Source: an uncultured Collinsella sp. (lineage in GTDB: Bacteria > Actinomycetota > Coriobacteriia > Coriobacteriales > Coriobacteriaceae). From it: a stretch of DNA of 27,849 bases. The notes under the pieces were generated by a model. It worked only from the letters and a program-made list of their open reading frames with translations. It made no database searches and was not told the origin of the DNA. Shown one piece after another: positions 13,713-21,351 of this stretch. The stretch is from the NCBI GenBank assembly GCA_902478875.1, contig CABSMZ010000005.1:1-27849 (forward strand). Reading direction: 5' to 3'. The position numbers and the translations under genes are program-made. How positions within the stretch are numbered: the first letter of the stretch is position 1; each line of letters opens with the position of its first letter.

Positions 13713-15896
13713 GTGAAGGATTCCGATCTCTCCACAACGGCTGCGCGCGACGCTGCCCGCATCGTCTGGTTTAAGCGCTATCCCGCCAAGCAGACGCTAA
13801 TCGCATTTTTGCTCGCGCTGTTGGCGACCACGGCGTTTTCCATCGATCCCGCCCCGGTGTCGAGCAACGCAGTCTTGGCGATTGACCCCAAAGCCTCGGG
13901 CATGCTGTACGTGTGCTACGAGGTGCTCCTCTCGTTTGCCGGCCATACCGACGCGGTCATGCTGCTTGCACTTGTCTGCCTGCTCACGCTACCGTTTCGC
14001 TACGTGTTCTTTGGCCGTGGCGACACCTGGCGCCCATCGATCGTTCTGCCGTCGCTGTTCTTCGCCATCTGCATGGTGTTCGGCCGCAGCTACGATCTCA
14101 CCGACTCGGCCGAGATTGTCCTTGGCGACAAAGCCCGCATCATCTGCGCCTGGATTGGCGGCGCGGGCTGGATGCTCTTGGCGGTCGTTGCCTTCTACCT
14201 TGCCTTTGAGTGTCTAGATTGGCTGAGCTCTCGGCGCATTCCGTTTTCCGAAGCGCACTTTGGCCGCGTATGGCGTGTGACTCACGCCGTGCTCTCGGTC
14301 CATCCCTTTGCCGGGCCCTTCCTGGTGCTTATGATCGCCTGGGCGCCCACGCTCATCGCTTCGCTGCCTGGCCTTTTTATGGGAGATACGGGCGCGCAGA
14401 TTCGCCAGTGGTTCAACTATCCCAACGGCACGAGCGACTACCTGCGCCTACTCAACCCCAACGTGCTGCTCAACGGGCATCATCCCGTAGTACACACGGC
14501 CATTATCGGCTCGTGCGTTCAGCTGGGGCTTTCGCTGTTCAACAGCGCTAACGCGGGTCTTGCCATCTATACCTGTGCTCAGTTCGTCATCACGGCCGCC
14601 TGCATGGCCTATTCCATTTCGTCGCTGCGCAAATTGGGCGTGAGCCTGCCGGTTCGCGGTGCGATCCTGCTGTTCTTTGCGTTTATGCCGATGTTCTCTA
14701 ACTACGCGGCGTTGCTCACCAAAGACGTGCTCTTTGCCGACGCGTTCTTGGTGCTGCTGGTACAGACCGTCAAGCTCGTGGCATGTGGCTTGCCCCGTCG
14801 TGATGCCAATGTCGAGCGAGCGGGCGAGAAAGCCTCCGTGCTCTTTGCGCGCCACGACTGGCTGCTGCTCGCTCTGGGCGCCATGGGTTCCACGTTCCTG
14901 CGCAACGGAGGCCTGGTGTTTCCCCTGGCGGCATGCGTAATCGCGGCGGCGTTTTGCGTATTGGACGTGCATGTGGCTCGTCGTGCAGCCAAGCAGACTG
15001 GTGCTGCGCCTTCGGGCGCCATCCCGCGTTTCCGCTGGGTTGGCGTTCTCGCGGTGCTCGCGCTCTGCCTTGCCTCTAATATGTACTTCACCAAGGTCTT
15101 TATGCCGGCGCACGATATCACGCCTGGTTCCAAGCGCGAAATCCTCTCGATTCCGTTCCAGCAGACGGCTCGTTTCGTCCAAAAGCACGACGGCCTCAAC
15201 TCGGGCGTCAACCCCACGGTTAAGGAGGACGGCACCATCGTGGAGGCGCCCTGCGACGGTTTGGTAACCGATGAGGAGCGCGCTGCGATCGATCGGGTGC
15301 TCAAGTACGAGAACCTGGGCCGCCGCTACAACCCCGACAAGTCCGATGCCGTCAAGAACTGCTTTAACGAGTACGCCTCGCAGGAGGACATCGATGCCTA
15401 TTTTGAGGTATGGGCTCAGATGTTTAAGAAGGATCCCGAGTGCTATATCTCGGCGCTCATCAATAACTACTACGGTTATTTTTATCCGAGCGCGCGCGAT
15501 GCCTGGGTCTACAGCACGGCGCGTAGTGCCGAGATCATGGCGCGTCCCGACAACCTCAAGTACTTCGACTTCCATCCGGTTGACAGCAACGTGGTGCGCT
15601 GGTGCGACCACCTGATCAATTTGTACCGTGTGGCGGTGCAGCGTGTTCCCTTTATCTCGCTCACCATGAGCTCGGCCACCTATGTGTGGATCATGATCGC
15701 CGTGGTGGTCTACTTGCTGCGTCGTCATTCATGGCGTGCGCTGGCGATCTGGGTGCCGCTGTTGGGCGTGCTCGCTGTGTGCCTGATTGGCCCGTGCAAC
15801 GGCTCGACTTACATGCGCTACCTGTATCCGGTCATCGCCTGCATGCCCTTCGCCATCGGCGCCACCGTCACCCGCAGCGACTTCTTCCGGTTCTAA
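13713..15896 (+). CDS. Large polytopic membrane protein, GT-C glycosyltransferase-like (DUF6020-like)
   Basis: The product has 727 residues. The start is GTG 13713 with AAAGG 11 bases upstream. About a dozen hydrophobic segments spread over 25-470 and again at 645-720, with a roughly 160-residue mostly soluble loop (about 470-640: KREILSIPFQQTARF, NKYASQED-type acidic stretches, YGYFYPSARDAW). SLPGLFMGDTGAQIRQWF (218-234), followed by LLNGHHPVVHTAIIG, resembles the first extracytoplasmic loop of GT-C enzymes, where an Asp (here Asp225) binds metal or the lipid-phosphate sugar. This suggests a lipid-linked-sugar transferase acting outside the membrane. The DUF6020 label is from memory of similar coriobacterial proteins. 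The acceptor is unknown and no other glycan gene is adjacent. Confidence 0.75.
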   Translation: MKDSDLSTTAARDAARIVWFKRYPAKQTLIAFLLALLATTAFSIDPAPVSSNAVLAIDPKASGMLYVCYEVLLSFAGHTDAVMLLALVCLLTLPFRYVFFGRGDTWRPSIVLPSLFFAICMVFGRSYDLTDSAEIVLGDKARIICAWIGGAGWMLLAVVAFYLAFECLDWLSSRRIPFSEAHFGRVWRVTHAVLSVHPFAGPFLVLMIAWAPTLIASLPGLFMGDTGAQIRQWFNYPNGTSDYLRLLNPNVLLNGHHPVVHTAIIGSCVQLGLSLFNSANAGLAIYTCAQFVITAACMAYSISSLRKLGVSLPVRGAILLFFAFMPMFSNYAALLTKDVLFADAFLVLLVQTVKLVACGLPRRDANVERAGEKASVLFARHDWLLLALGAMGSTFLRNGGLVFPLAACVIAAAFCVLDVHVARRAAKQTGAAPSGAIPRFRWVGVLAVLALCLASNMYFTKVFMPAHDITPGSKREILSIPFQQTARFVQKHDGLNSGVNPTVKEDGTIVEAPCDGLVTDEERAAIDRVLKYENLGRRYNPDKSDAVKNCFNEYASQEDIDAYFEVWAQMFKKDPECYISALINNYYGYFYPSARDAWVYSTARSAEIMARPDNLKYFDFHPVDSNVVRWCDHLINLYRVAVQRVPFISLTMSSATYVWIMIAVVVYLLRRHSWRALAIWVPLLGVLAVCLIGPCNGSTYMRYLYPVIACMPFAIGATVTRSDFFRF

Positions 15897-15932
15897 TTTG
15901 GTGCATTGAGGGCCAGGTTTCTTTGCACCAAA
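15897..15932 (+). terminator. Hairpin after the GT-C-like gene
   Basis: TTTGGTGCA (15897-15905) pairs perfectly with TGCACCAAA (15924-15932), overlapping the stop region of the gene. GGGGACA follows instead of a T-run, so it is at best a weak terminator. Its loop holds CCAGGTTTCTTTG, similar to the dispersed repeat. Confidence 0.5.
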
Positions 15933-15938
15933 GGGGAC

Positions 15939-16000
15939 ATCATCACGACGCCTTCATTTTGGGGTTTATCTCGCAGGCCAGTAGGTATATCATAACGACG
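15939..16000 (+). repeat. 12-base direct repeat spaced 50 bases, upstream of yebC
   Basis: ATCATCACGACG (15939-15950) and ATCATAACGACG (15989-16000) differ at one base and their starts are exactly 50 bases apart. They lie in the leader of the YebC gene and may be protein-binding sites. Confidence 0.5.
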
Positions 16001-16061
16001 TTTGTTTATATTGCCCGAGCATCTGCGCTGGGCTTTAGGTCGAAACCGATAGGAGACACGT

Positions 16062-16868
16062 ATGTCCGGACACTCTAAGTGGGCCACAACCAAGCATCGT
16101 AAGGGCGCGCAGGACGCCAAGCGTTCCGCCCTCTTCTCCAAGCTCAGCCGCAACATCACCGTTGCTGCCCGTCTCGGCGGTGACCCGCTGCCCGAGAACA
16201 ACGCCAGCCTCGCCGCTGCCGTTGCCAAGGCCAAGGCTCAGTCCATGCCTAAGGACAAGATCAAGTCCGCTATCGACAAGGCTTTTGGTTCGGGTGCTGA
16301 CGCTGCCGTCTACGAGAACATCGTGTACGAGGGCTACGGTCCCGCCGGTGTCGCCGTCTACGTCGACTGCCTGACCGACAATCGCAACCGTACCGCCGCT
16401 GATGTCCGTTCCGCCTTCTCCCACGCTGGTGGCAACCTGGGCACCTCCGGCTCCGTCGCCTTCCAGTTTGAGCGCAAGGGCCAGATCGTCGTCGCCAAAG
16501 AGATCCTGGACGAGAACGCCAAGAAGGAGACCATGATCGCCAACGGTGCTGCCGGTGACGAGGATGAGTTCATGATGGCCATCGCCGAGGCCGGCGGCGA
16601 GGACTACGAGGACGCCGGCGAGGAGTGGATCGTCTGGACTACTGCCAACGAGGTCATGGCTGTCTCCAAGGCGCTCGAGGAGCAGGGCGTCCAGGTCAAG
16701 GGCTCCGAGACCACCATGGTCCCGACCACCCCGACCGAGGTCTCCGGCGCCGACGCCAAGAAGGTTCAGCGCCTCATCGACCGTCTTGAGGAGCTCGACG
16801 ACGTCCAGGATGTTTACAGCACCATGGACATGACCGACGAGGTCATCGCTGCCCTCGAGGAGGAGTAG
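16062..16868 (+). CDS. yebC: YebC/PmpR/TACO1 family regulatory protein
   Basis: The product has 268 residues. MSGHSKWATTKHRKGAQDAKRSALFSKLSRNI is replaced here by its parts: the diagnostic start SGHSKW, then AQDAKRSALFSKLSR; later come NLGTSGSVAFQFERKG and ENIVYEGYGPAGVAVYVD, all family hallmarks. Three-domain YebC proteins were long annotated as transcription regulators; mitochondrial TACO1 and recent bacterial work support a role in translation on the ribosome. The acidic loop EAGGEDYEDAGEEW is a little longer than usual. Start ATG 16062 has AGGAG six bases upstream. It is a single gene with a terminator at 16938. In many bacteria yebC adjoins ruvCAB; that is not the case here. Confidence 0.92.
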   Translation: MSGHSKWATTKHRKGAQDAKRSALFSKLSRNITVAARLGGDPLPENNASLAAAVAKAKAQSMPKDKIKSAIDKAFGSGADAAVYENIVYEGYGPAGVAVYVDCLTDNRNRTAADVRSAFSHAGGNLGTSGSVAFQFERKGQIVVAKEILDENAKKETMIANGAAGDEDEFMMAIAEAGGEDYEDAGEEWIVWTTANEVMAVSKALEEQGVQVKGSETTMVPTTPTEVSGADAKKVQRLIDRLEELDDVQDVYSTMDMTDEVIAALEEE

Positions 16869-16937
16869 CGCCCGCACGGGTTAAGCCGTGCATATCTGGG
16901 CATAATGAAGCGAGCATGCAAGCCTCGTGGAATAGAT

Positions 16938-16980
16938 GAGCCGGATCCGCGTGCGTAGAGCACCGGACCCGGCTCTTTTA
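16938..16980 (+). terminator. Terminator of yebC
   Basis: GAGCCGGATCCG (16938-16949) pairs with CGGACCCGGCTC (16964-16975) with one A-C mismatch, followed by TTTT at 16976-16979. Confidence 0.88.
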
Positions 16981-16984
16981 TAAT
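16979..16984 (+). promoter_or_regulatory. Possible -10 box of the amaP operon, overlapping the yebC terminator
   Basis: TATAAT is a perfect -10 hexamer, 50 bases before GTG 17035. Its first T belongs to the terminator T-run. A -35 would fall inside the hairpin (near 16957-16962) and does not match consensus, so the site is tentative. Confidence 0.4.
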
Positions 16985-17034
16985 GATGCGAACCGTTTTG
17001 CATTTCGAGAGCCGAGATTTGAAGGGAGCGCCAC

Positions 17035-17580
17035 GTGCGCGTACTCAAACGAGCCCTAGCGATTGTGTATCTTGCCGCCGCCATCGTGGCGCTGGGTACG
17101 CTTGTCTGCCAGTTTTGGGGGCCGTATACGTATCGCTTTATGCTGCTGATGCGCGACCCCATGCCGCGCATTGTCGTGACGGCATGCGGCGGAGTTGTGG
17201 CGATCGGCGTGCTGGTAAGCTTCTTCCGCCTGATGTTTGCTCGTCGCGAGCCGTCCTGCGTGCATCCGGCGGGGGAGCGCAATATCGAAGTCACGCTCGC
17301 GGCGCTTTCTTCGTGCGCCAGGGCTGCTGCAGAGCGCGACGATCGCGTGATGGTCGAGCATGTCGAGGCCCGCGTCCAAGGTTCCGACGATTCGCACGTC
17401 CGTTTTAAGGTCGAGGCTATCGCGCTTGACGATAAGGACGTGGCATCTCTGGCTACCGCGATGCAGCAGCGCATCGAGGAAGCTTGCGACACCATGCTCG
17501 GCACGCCGGGTACGACCACGCGCGTCCGTTTTTTGCCGTCCAAGACTACCGTCCAGACCGTGGAGGTTTCCGGTGAGTGA
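17035..17580 (+). CDS. amaP: Alkaline shock response membrane anchor protein (AmaP)
   Basis: The product has 181 residues. The start is GTG 17035 with AAGGGAG six bases upstream. Two membrane segments (about 5-27 and 45-68) are followed by a soluble domain (about 85-178), the layout of AmaP, which tethers Asp23 to the membrane in staphylococci. Sequence identity to the named family is modest, and the call leans on gene order: the next two genes are DUF2273 and Asp23, the same trio as in Firmicutes. Its stop codon overlaps the next gene by eight bases (GTGAGTGA), implying translational coupling. Probably part of an envelope-stress complex. Confidence 0.82.
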   Translation: MRVLKRALAIVYLAAAIVALGTLVCQFWGPYTYRFMLLMRDPMPRIVVTACGGVVAIGVLVSFFRLMFARREPSCVHPAGERNIEVTLAALSSCARAAAERDDRVMVEHVEARVQGSDDSHVRFKVEAIALDDKDVASLATAMQQRIEEACDTMLGTPGTTTRVRFLPSKTTVQTVEVSGE

Positions 17581-17950
17581 TACCAATCAAGATAAGACCG
17601 CTCGTACGCCGCGCCTGACGATTGACCAGAGCGCCACGCCGGCGAGCGAACCTGTTGATTCCAAAGCAGAGGCAACTGAGTTACAAGACGCGGCGGCCGC
17701 GGATCTTGACGAGGCTATGGGTCTCATCAAGGGTACGGGCGCTGCCATCTGGAGCTATGCTGTGCGTCATCCCAACACCGCGCTCGGTGCCGTCGCTGGC
17801 TTTATCCTTGCCGTGTTGGTGCTCACGCTCGGCCTGTGGGACACGCTCGTCATTGCATTCTTCGTGCTGATCGGCGCCGTGATCGGCCAAATTCGCGACG
17901 GCGAAAACGGGATCGTCAACTTCTTCGGCCGTCTGTTTAGCGGCCGCTAA
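17573..17950 (+). CDS. DUF2273 small membrane protein of the Asp23 operon
   Basis: The product has 125 residues. It starts at GTG 17573 inside the end of amaP, with GGAGG at 17562-17566. A hydrophilic N-terminus of about 60 residues is followed by WSYAVRHPNTALGAVAGF and two membrane segments (about 70-115) with the helical hairpin LGLWDTLVIAFFVLIGAVIG, then IRDGENGIVNFFGRLFSGR. That second half is the DUF2273 (PF10031) pattern; family members normally have about 60-80 residues, so the N-terminal extension is additional. It probably works with AmaP to bind Asp23 at the membrane. Some longer readings starting further upstream run through amaP in another frame and are not supported. Confidence 0.85.
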   Translation: MSDTNQDKTARTPRLTIDQSATPASEPVDSKAEATELQDAAAADLDEAMGLIKGTGAAIWSYAVRHPNTALGAVAGFILAVLVLTLGLWDTLVIAFFVLIGAVIGQIRDGENGIVNFFGRLFSGR

Positions 17951-17994
17951 TATGTATTCGACTGTCGCATCCGCGGCAGGCATAAGGAGGAACC

Positions 17995-18516
17995 ATGGCT
18001 TTTAATACGAAGGTCGATGTGGCCGATACCGAGCTCGAGGAGAACGAGGCGGCCGTCGCCGAAGCCGAGGATGTGACGCTCGAGGATGAGGCGCTCGTCG
18101 AGGCCGAGTCCGCCGATGACGCGGACGAGGATGATGAGGAAACAGACGAGTCCGAGGACTCGCTGACCTATTCCAACGGCGTGATCGAGAAGATCGTTGC
18201 CATGGCCACCCGCGAGGTTCCGCACGTTCTGGGTATGAAGGGTAACCTCATGCACTTTGTGCAGGAGCAGTTTGGTGCCGAGAATCTGACCAAGGGCGTG
18301 ACGGTCGAGGTCACCGATGACAATCGCGTGGTCGTCAACATCTCCGTCATTATCGAGTACGGAGCCTATGCGCCCGCGATCTTCGACGATGTCAAGGCAC
18401 GTGTCACTGAGCGCCTTGCCGCGATGACCGGCCTTGAGGTGGCGGGTGTCAACCTGCGCATCGAGGACGTCATCACCCCCGAGGAGTACGAGCACCGCAC
18501 CAGCCAGCACGAATAA
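17995..18516 (+). CDS. Asp23/Gls24 family envelope stress protein
   Basis: The product has 173 residues. ATG 17995 has AAGGAGG at 17984-17990, the strongest ribosome binding site in the operon, matching the abundance usual for Asp23 proteins. Residues about 55-165 are the Asp23 domain: YSNGVIEKIVAMATREVPHV, GVTVEVTDDNRVVVNISVIIEYG, then VTERLAAMTGLEVAGVNLRIEDV. Residues 9-58 are extremely acidic, mostly Asp and Glu with Ala. Asp23 is membrane-associated through AmaP and its loss in staphylococci induces cell-wall stress genes. Gene order amaP-DUF2273-asp23 with tight spacing supports one complex. A repeat copy and a terminator follow. Confidence 0.93.
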   Translation: MAFNTKVDVADTELEENEAAVAEAEDVTLEDEALVEAESADDADEDDEETDESEDSLTYSNGVIEKIVAMATREVPHVLGMKGNLMHFVQEQFGAENLTKGVTVEVTDDNRVVVNISVIIEYGAYAPAIFDDVKARVTERLAAMTGLEVAGVNLRIEDVITPEEYEHRTSQHE

Positions 18517-18558
18517 CCTTCCAAAAAGGGACAGGTTTGTTTTGGCAGGTTTTATCTG
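18517..18558 (+). repeat. Dispersed intergenic repeat, copy 2
   Basis: This is the plus-strand copy of the element at 13647-13692. It begins right after the asp23 stop and contains CCAAAAAGGGACAGGTTTG and GGCAGGTTTTATCTG. It lies between the coding end and the terminator at 18571, so it would be part of the operon's 3' untranslated RNA. Confidence 0.85.
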
Positions 18559-18570
18559 CGAAAACGTTAA

Positions 18571-18610
18571 ACGGCCGACCGCGCAAGCAAAAGCGTGGCC
18601 GGCCGTTTTT
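18571..18610 (+). terminator. Terminator of the amaP-asp23 operon
   Basis: ACGGCCGACCGCGC (18571-18584) pairs with GCGTGGCCGGCCGT (18593-18606), with one A-C mismatch and one G-T pair, followed by TTTTT to 18610. Confidence 0.9.
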
Positions 18611-18722
18611 GTACGCTCCCGATATAGTCATACCGCTCGTCTAACTAAGGGTTGCAATCCCCGCGTTCCGCGTTACCCTAATGAGCGCATTGTTTCCAAA
18701 TTGTTAACGAGGGGTTGCCGTA

Positions 18723-19745
18723 ATGGCCGACGAGCACGAAACAGAAAGCAAGGCATGGGCGATTGAGGCCGCCGCGGCAGAGGCGGCATCGCGTGCTGCC
18801 GAGGAGGTGCATCGTCCTCCCGTGGTGCCGATGGAGCGCGTGGTTGATCGCACCGATATCGAGCGCGGCGAGCGTGTCGGTCAAAAGCGCAGCCAGGAGC
18901 CGGGCTTCCCGCGCTTTTTTGCCGAGCTCAATCTGGGCCTGATTCTTACGGCCTTCGCCATCGTTGCGTTTAAAACCCCTAATCACTTTGCTTTTGGCGG
19001 CACCTCGGGCGTGTCGGTCATTCTGTCCACGCTGTTCCCGACCCTGCCCGTCGGCGTTTTTATGTGGATTATCAACGCGGTTCTCGTCGTCTTGGGCTTT
19101 ATCTTTTTGGAGCGCAAGGCGATTCTTTGGAGCGTCTTCGCCTCGTTTGCGCTTTCGGCCTATGTTTCGCTGTTTGAGCTCTTTATCCCGACTGATGTCT
19201 CGATGACGGGCGATATGTGGCTTGACCTGTGCTTTGCCGTGATCCTGCCGGCGCTCGGCAGCGCCATTGTCTTTGATATTGGCGCCTCGACGGGCGGCAC
19301 GGACATTCTCGCTATGATCCTCAAACGCCGCACCACGCTCGAGATTGGTCGCGCACTGCTGTTGGTCGATATCGGCATCGTGGCCATCGCGGCCTTTTTG
19401 TATGGCCCGCGTGTCGGTCTGTATTGCGTGCTCGGCCTGTTTGCCAAGACGCTTGTGGTCGACAAGGCCATCGAGAGCATTCACCTTCGTAAGGTCTGCA
19501 CAGTCATTTGCTCCGAACCCCTTAAGGTCGAGGAGTTTATCGTCAAGCATCTCAACCGCACGGCGACCATCAGCCGCGGTTACGGTGCCTTCTCGGGCAA
19601 GTGCGTGACGGTGATCATGAGCGTGCTGAGCCGTCGCGAGGCCGTGCAACTGCGCCGCTATGCGCGCGAGGTCGATCCGGGTGCCTTTATCACGATTGTC
19701 GACAGCTCCGAGATCGTCGGCAAGGGCTTCCGCGGAACGAACTAG
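18723..19745 (+). CDS. YitT family membrane protein (DUF161 + DUF2179)
   Basis: The product has 340 residues. Residues about 1-65 are a hydrophilic Ala/Glu/Arg-rich extension not typical of the family. Five or six membrane segments lie between about 68 and 245, with the family stretches FAFGGTSGVSVIL and FDIGASTGGTDILAMIL. The C-terminal soluble DUF2179 domain (about 255-335) includes VCTVICSEPLKVEEFI, ATISRGYGAFSGK and VIMSVLSRREAVQLRR. YitT proteins are widespread in Gram-positives; transport or sensing roles are proposed but not settled. ATG 18723 has GAGGGG eight bases upstream. It is a single gene. The function beyond family is not known. Confidence 0.9.
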   Translation: MADEHETESKAWAIEAAAAEAASRAAEEVHRPPVVPMERVVDRTDIERGERVGQKRSQEPGFPRFFAELNLGLILTAFAIVAFKTPNHFAFGGTSGVSVILSTLFPTLPVGVFMWIINAVLVVLGFIFLERKAILWSVFASFALSAYVSLFELFIPTDVSMTGDMWLDLCFAVILPALGSAIVFDIGASTGGTDILAMILKRRTTLEIGRALLLVDIGIVAIAAFLYGPRVGLYCVLGLFAKTLVVDKAIESIHLRKVCTVICSEPLKVEEFIVKHLNRTATISRGYGAFSGKCVTVIMSVLSRREAVQLRRYAREVDPGAFITIVDSSEIVGKGFRGTN

Positions 19746-19894
19746 CACAGACGTATTCAACGAACCGCCTGCTGGCGCCGTGTACCTTGCAAATCGGTCA
19801 TCTTTGAGTATTTGACCCCACATTGGGCAATAATGATGCTAAAGACAACGTTTGCGATCCAAGTGATTCGTTCAAGATACGAAGGGATGATTCT

Positions 19895-21220
19895 ATGTTC
19901 TGCTCGCAGTGCGGCGCCCCCATGGGCGATAACGACAAGTTCTGCGGCGTGTGTGGTGCTCCTAATGCCGGTGCCGCTGGCCCCGCTCCCCAGGGACAGC
20001 CTCAGCCCCAGCAGTTTGTTCCGCAACCGCCCGTGGCGAATGCGCCAAAGGGCTGTGTGGCTCAGGCGTTCCAAGATATGACCAAGACTCCGGGCGTGCT
20101 TCAGCGTGTATGCCAAATCGCGTTTTTGCCGGCGCTGATTTGCGTTGTGTCAGTGCTCGTGTTGTTTATTCCCGTTATTGGCGGCATTGCGGCTGCCATC
20201 GGCTTTTTGGCAGCTTGCATTGCGAGCGTGTGCGGTTCCGGTTTTGGCATCGAGTGGGGTCGCGATCTGTCGCTTAAGATCGATGACGGCATGGATCGTC
20301 CGCTGATGCGTTCCACGTCGTTTGGTCTCGGAGTCTTTTCGAGCGTTATTTCGGTCGTGCTCGAGGTTATCGCTGCCATTCCCGTTATCGGTGTAGTGCT
20401 TTCGCTGGTGGAGGGCGTGGTAATTGGCGCTGCGGGCTCGTATTCTTATTACGGTTCTTATGCGCTCGAGGCTGCGCTGTTCGGTTCGCTTGGCCTGCTT
20501 GTCCTGGCGCTAATTGCCTCGGCGATTCTGGGTGTCTTCTTTAAGATGTTCGCCGACATCGCCGTGATGCACTTTGCGGTGACCGGGCGTGTCGAGAGCG
20601 CGTTTTCGCTCGATAAGGTCTGGGCGGCGTTTAAGCACAACAAGACCAAGCTGTTCTGTGCTTCGTTCCTTCCCGAGTTTTTGACGGGCCTGGTCGCCAA
20701 CGTTGTCACATGGATCTTGACGGTCGTCTTTGGCGCCATTGCCTCTGTCGGTATGTATAGCTACTACTATCGTCCTACGGGTATTGAGGCAATTGTTACC
20801 GGCGGTGGCGTCACGCTCGCGCTGTTCTTGGTGCTGGTCGCTTTCGTCACCGTATTTCTTACGGTCTTTGGCAAGATGCTCAAGCACCGTGCCGTTGGCT
20901 ATTGGGTTGCACGTTATGCAAGCGAGTGGGCCGACGAGGACAAGGACGACGTCCTGACTTTTGTATTGCCCTTCGAGAAGAAGTCCGCTCCCTCGGGTTA
21001 CAGCGCTCCGGATGCCGAGCCCGCACCTGAGTCCGAGCCCAAGCCTGAGCCGGCACCTGCACCCGCTCCCGCGACCGAGCCTGAGCCGGCGCCCGAGCCT
21101 GAACCGGCGCCCGAGTCTGAGACGGCATCTGAGCCCGAGCCTGCGCCTGAGCCTGAGCCGGCATCTGCACCTGAGTCGGCGTCCGAGCCAAGCTCCGACG
21201 AGGAACCTCAGGACGAGTAG
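19895..21220 (+). CDS. Zinc-ribbon, multi-pass membrane protein (DUF4013-like) with Pro/Glu repeat tail
   Basis: The product has 441 residues. The N-terminus MFCSQCGAPMGDNDKFCGVC is a zinc ribbon (Cys3, 6, 17, 20). A Pro/Gln linker follows, then a hydrophobic core (about 75-330) with six or so membrane segments, GIEWGRDLSLKIDDG and VARYASEWADEDKDDV, resembling DUF4013 proteins. The last ~70 residues (about 373-441) are low-complexity repeats of Pro, Glu, Ala and Ser (PEPAPEPEPAPES type), likely disordered and cytoplasmic. ATG 19895 is preceded by GAAGGGA at 19881; an earlier ATG at 19823 lacks a ribosome binding site. It is monocistronic. The function is unknown; the zinc ribbon plus membrane core is common in gut anaerobes. 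Confidence 0.82.
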   Translation: MFCSQCGAPMGDNDKFCGVCGAPNAGAAGPAPQGQPQPQQFVPQPPVANAPKGCVAQAFQDMTKTPGVLQRVCQIAFLPALICVVSVLVLFIPVIGGIAAAIGFLAACIASVCGSGFGIEWGRDLSLKIDDGMDRPLMRSTSFGLGVFSSVISVVLEVIAAIPVIGVVLSLVEGVVIGAAGSYSYYGSYALEAALFGSLGLLVLALIASAILGVFFKMFADIAVMHFAVTGRVESAFSLDKVWAAFKHNKTKLFCASFLPEFLTGLVANVVTWILTVVFGAIASVGMYSYYYRPTGIEAIVTGGGVTLALFLVLVAFVTVFLTVFGKMLKHRAVGYWVARYASEWADEDKDDVLTFVLPFEKKSAPSGYSAPDAEPAPESEPKPEPAPAPAPATEPEPAPEPEPAPESETASEPEPAPEPEPASAPESASEPSSDEEPQDE

Positions 21221-21278
21221 CCATACCGTCTGCCATTTGGGGACGGGGTAGAAATGGTAGAAATAGCGCTTGAAGAAT

Positions 21279-21320
21279 GAGCGGGGGCGGACGTTTCGAT
21301 ACGTCCGCCCCCGCTCTGCT
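21279..21320. terminator. Bidirectional hairpin between convergent genes
   Basis: GAGCGGGGGCGGACGT (21279-21294) pairs perfectly with 21301-21316 around a 6-base TTCGAT loop. T-rich sequence is sparse on both sides (TGCTTTAG on plus, CATTCTTC on minus). It serves the ends of the zinc-ribbon gene and the M20 peptidase gene. Confidence 0.8.
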
Positions 21321-21351
21321 TTAGCCAGGCTGTTATGGATGGGTGTGACGA

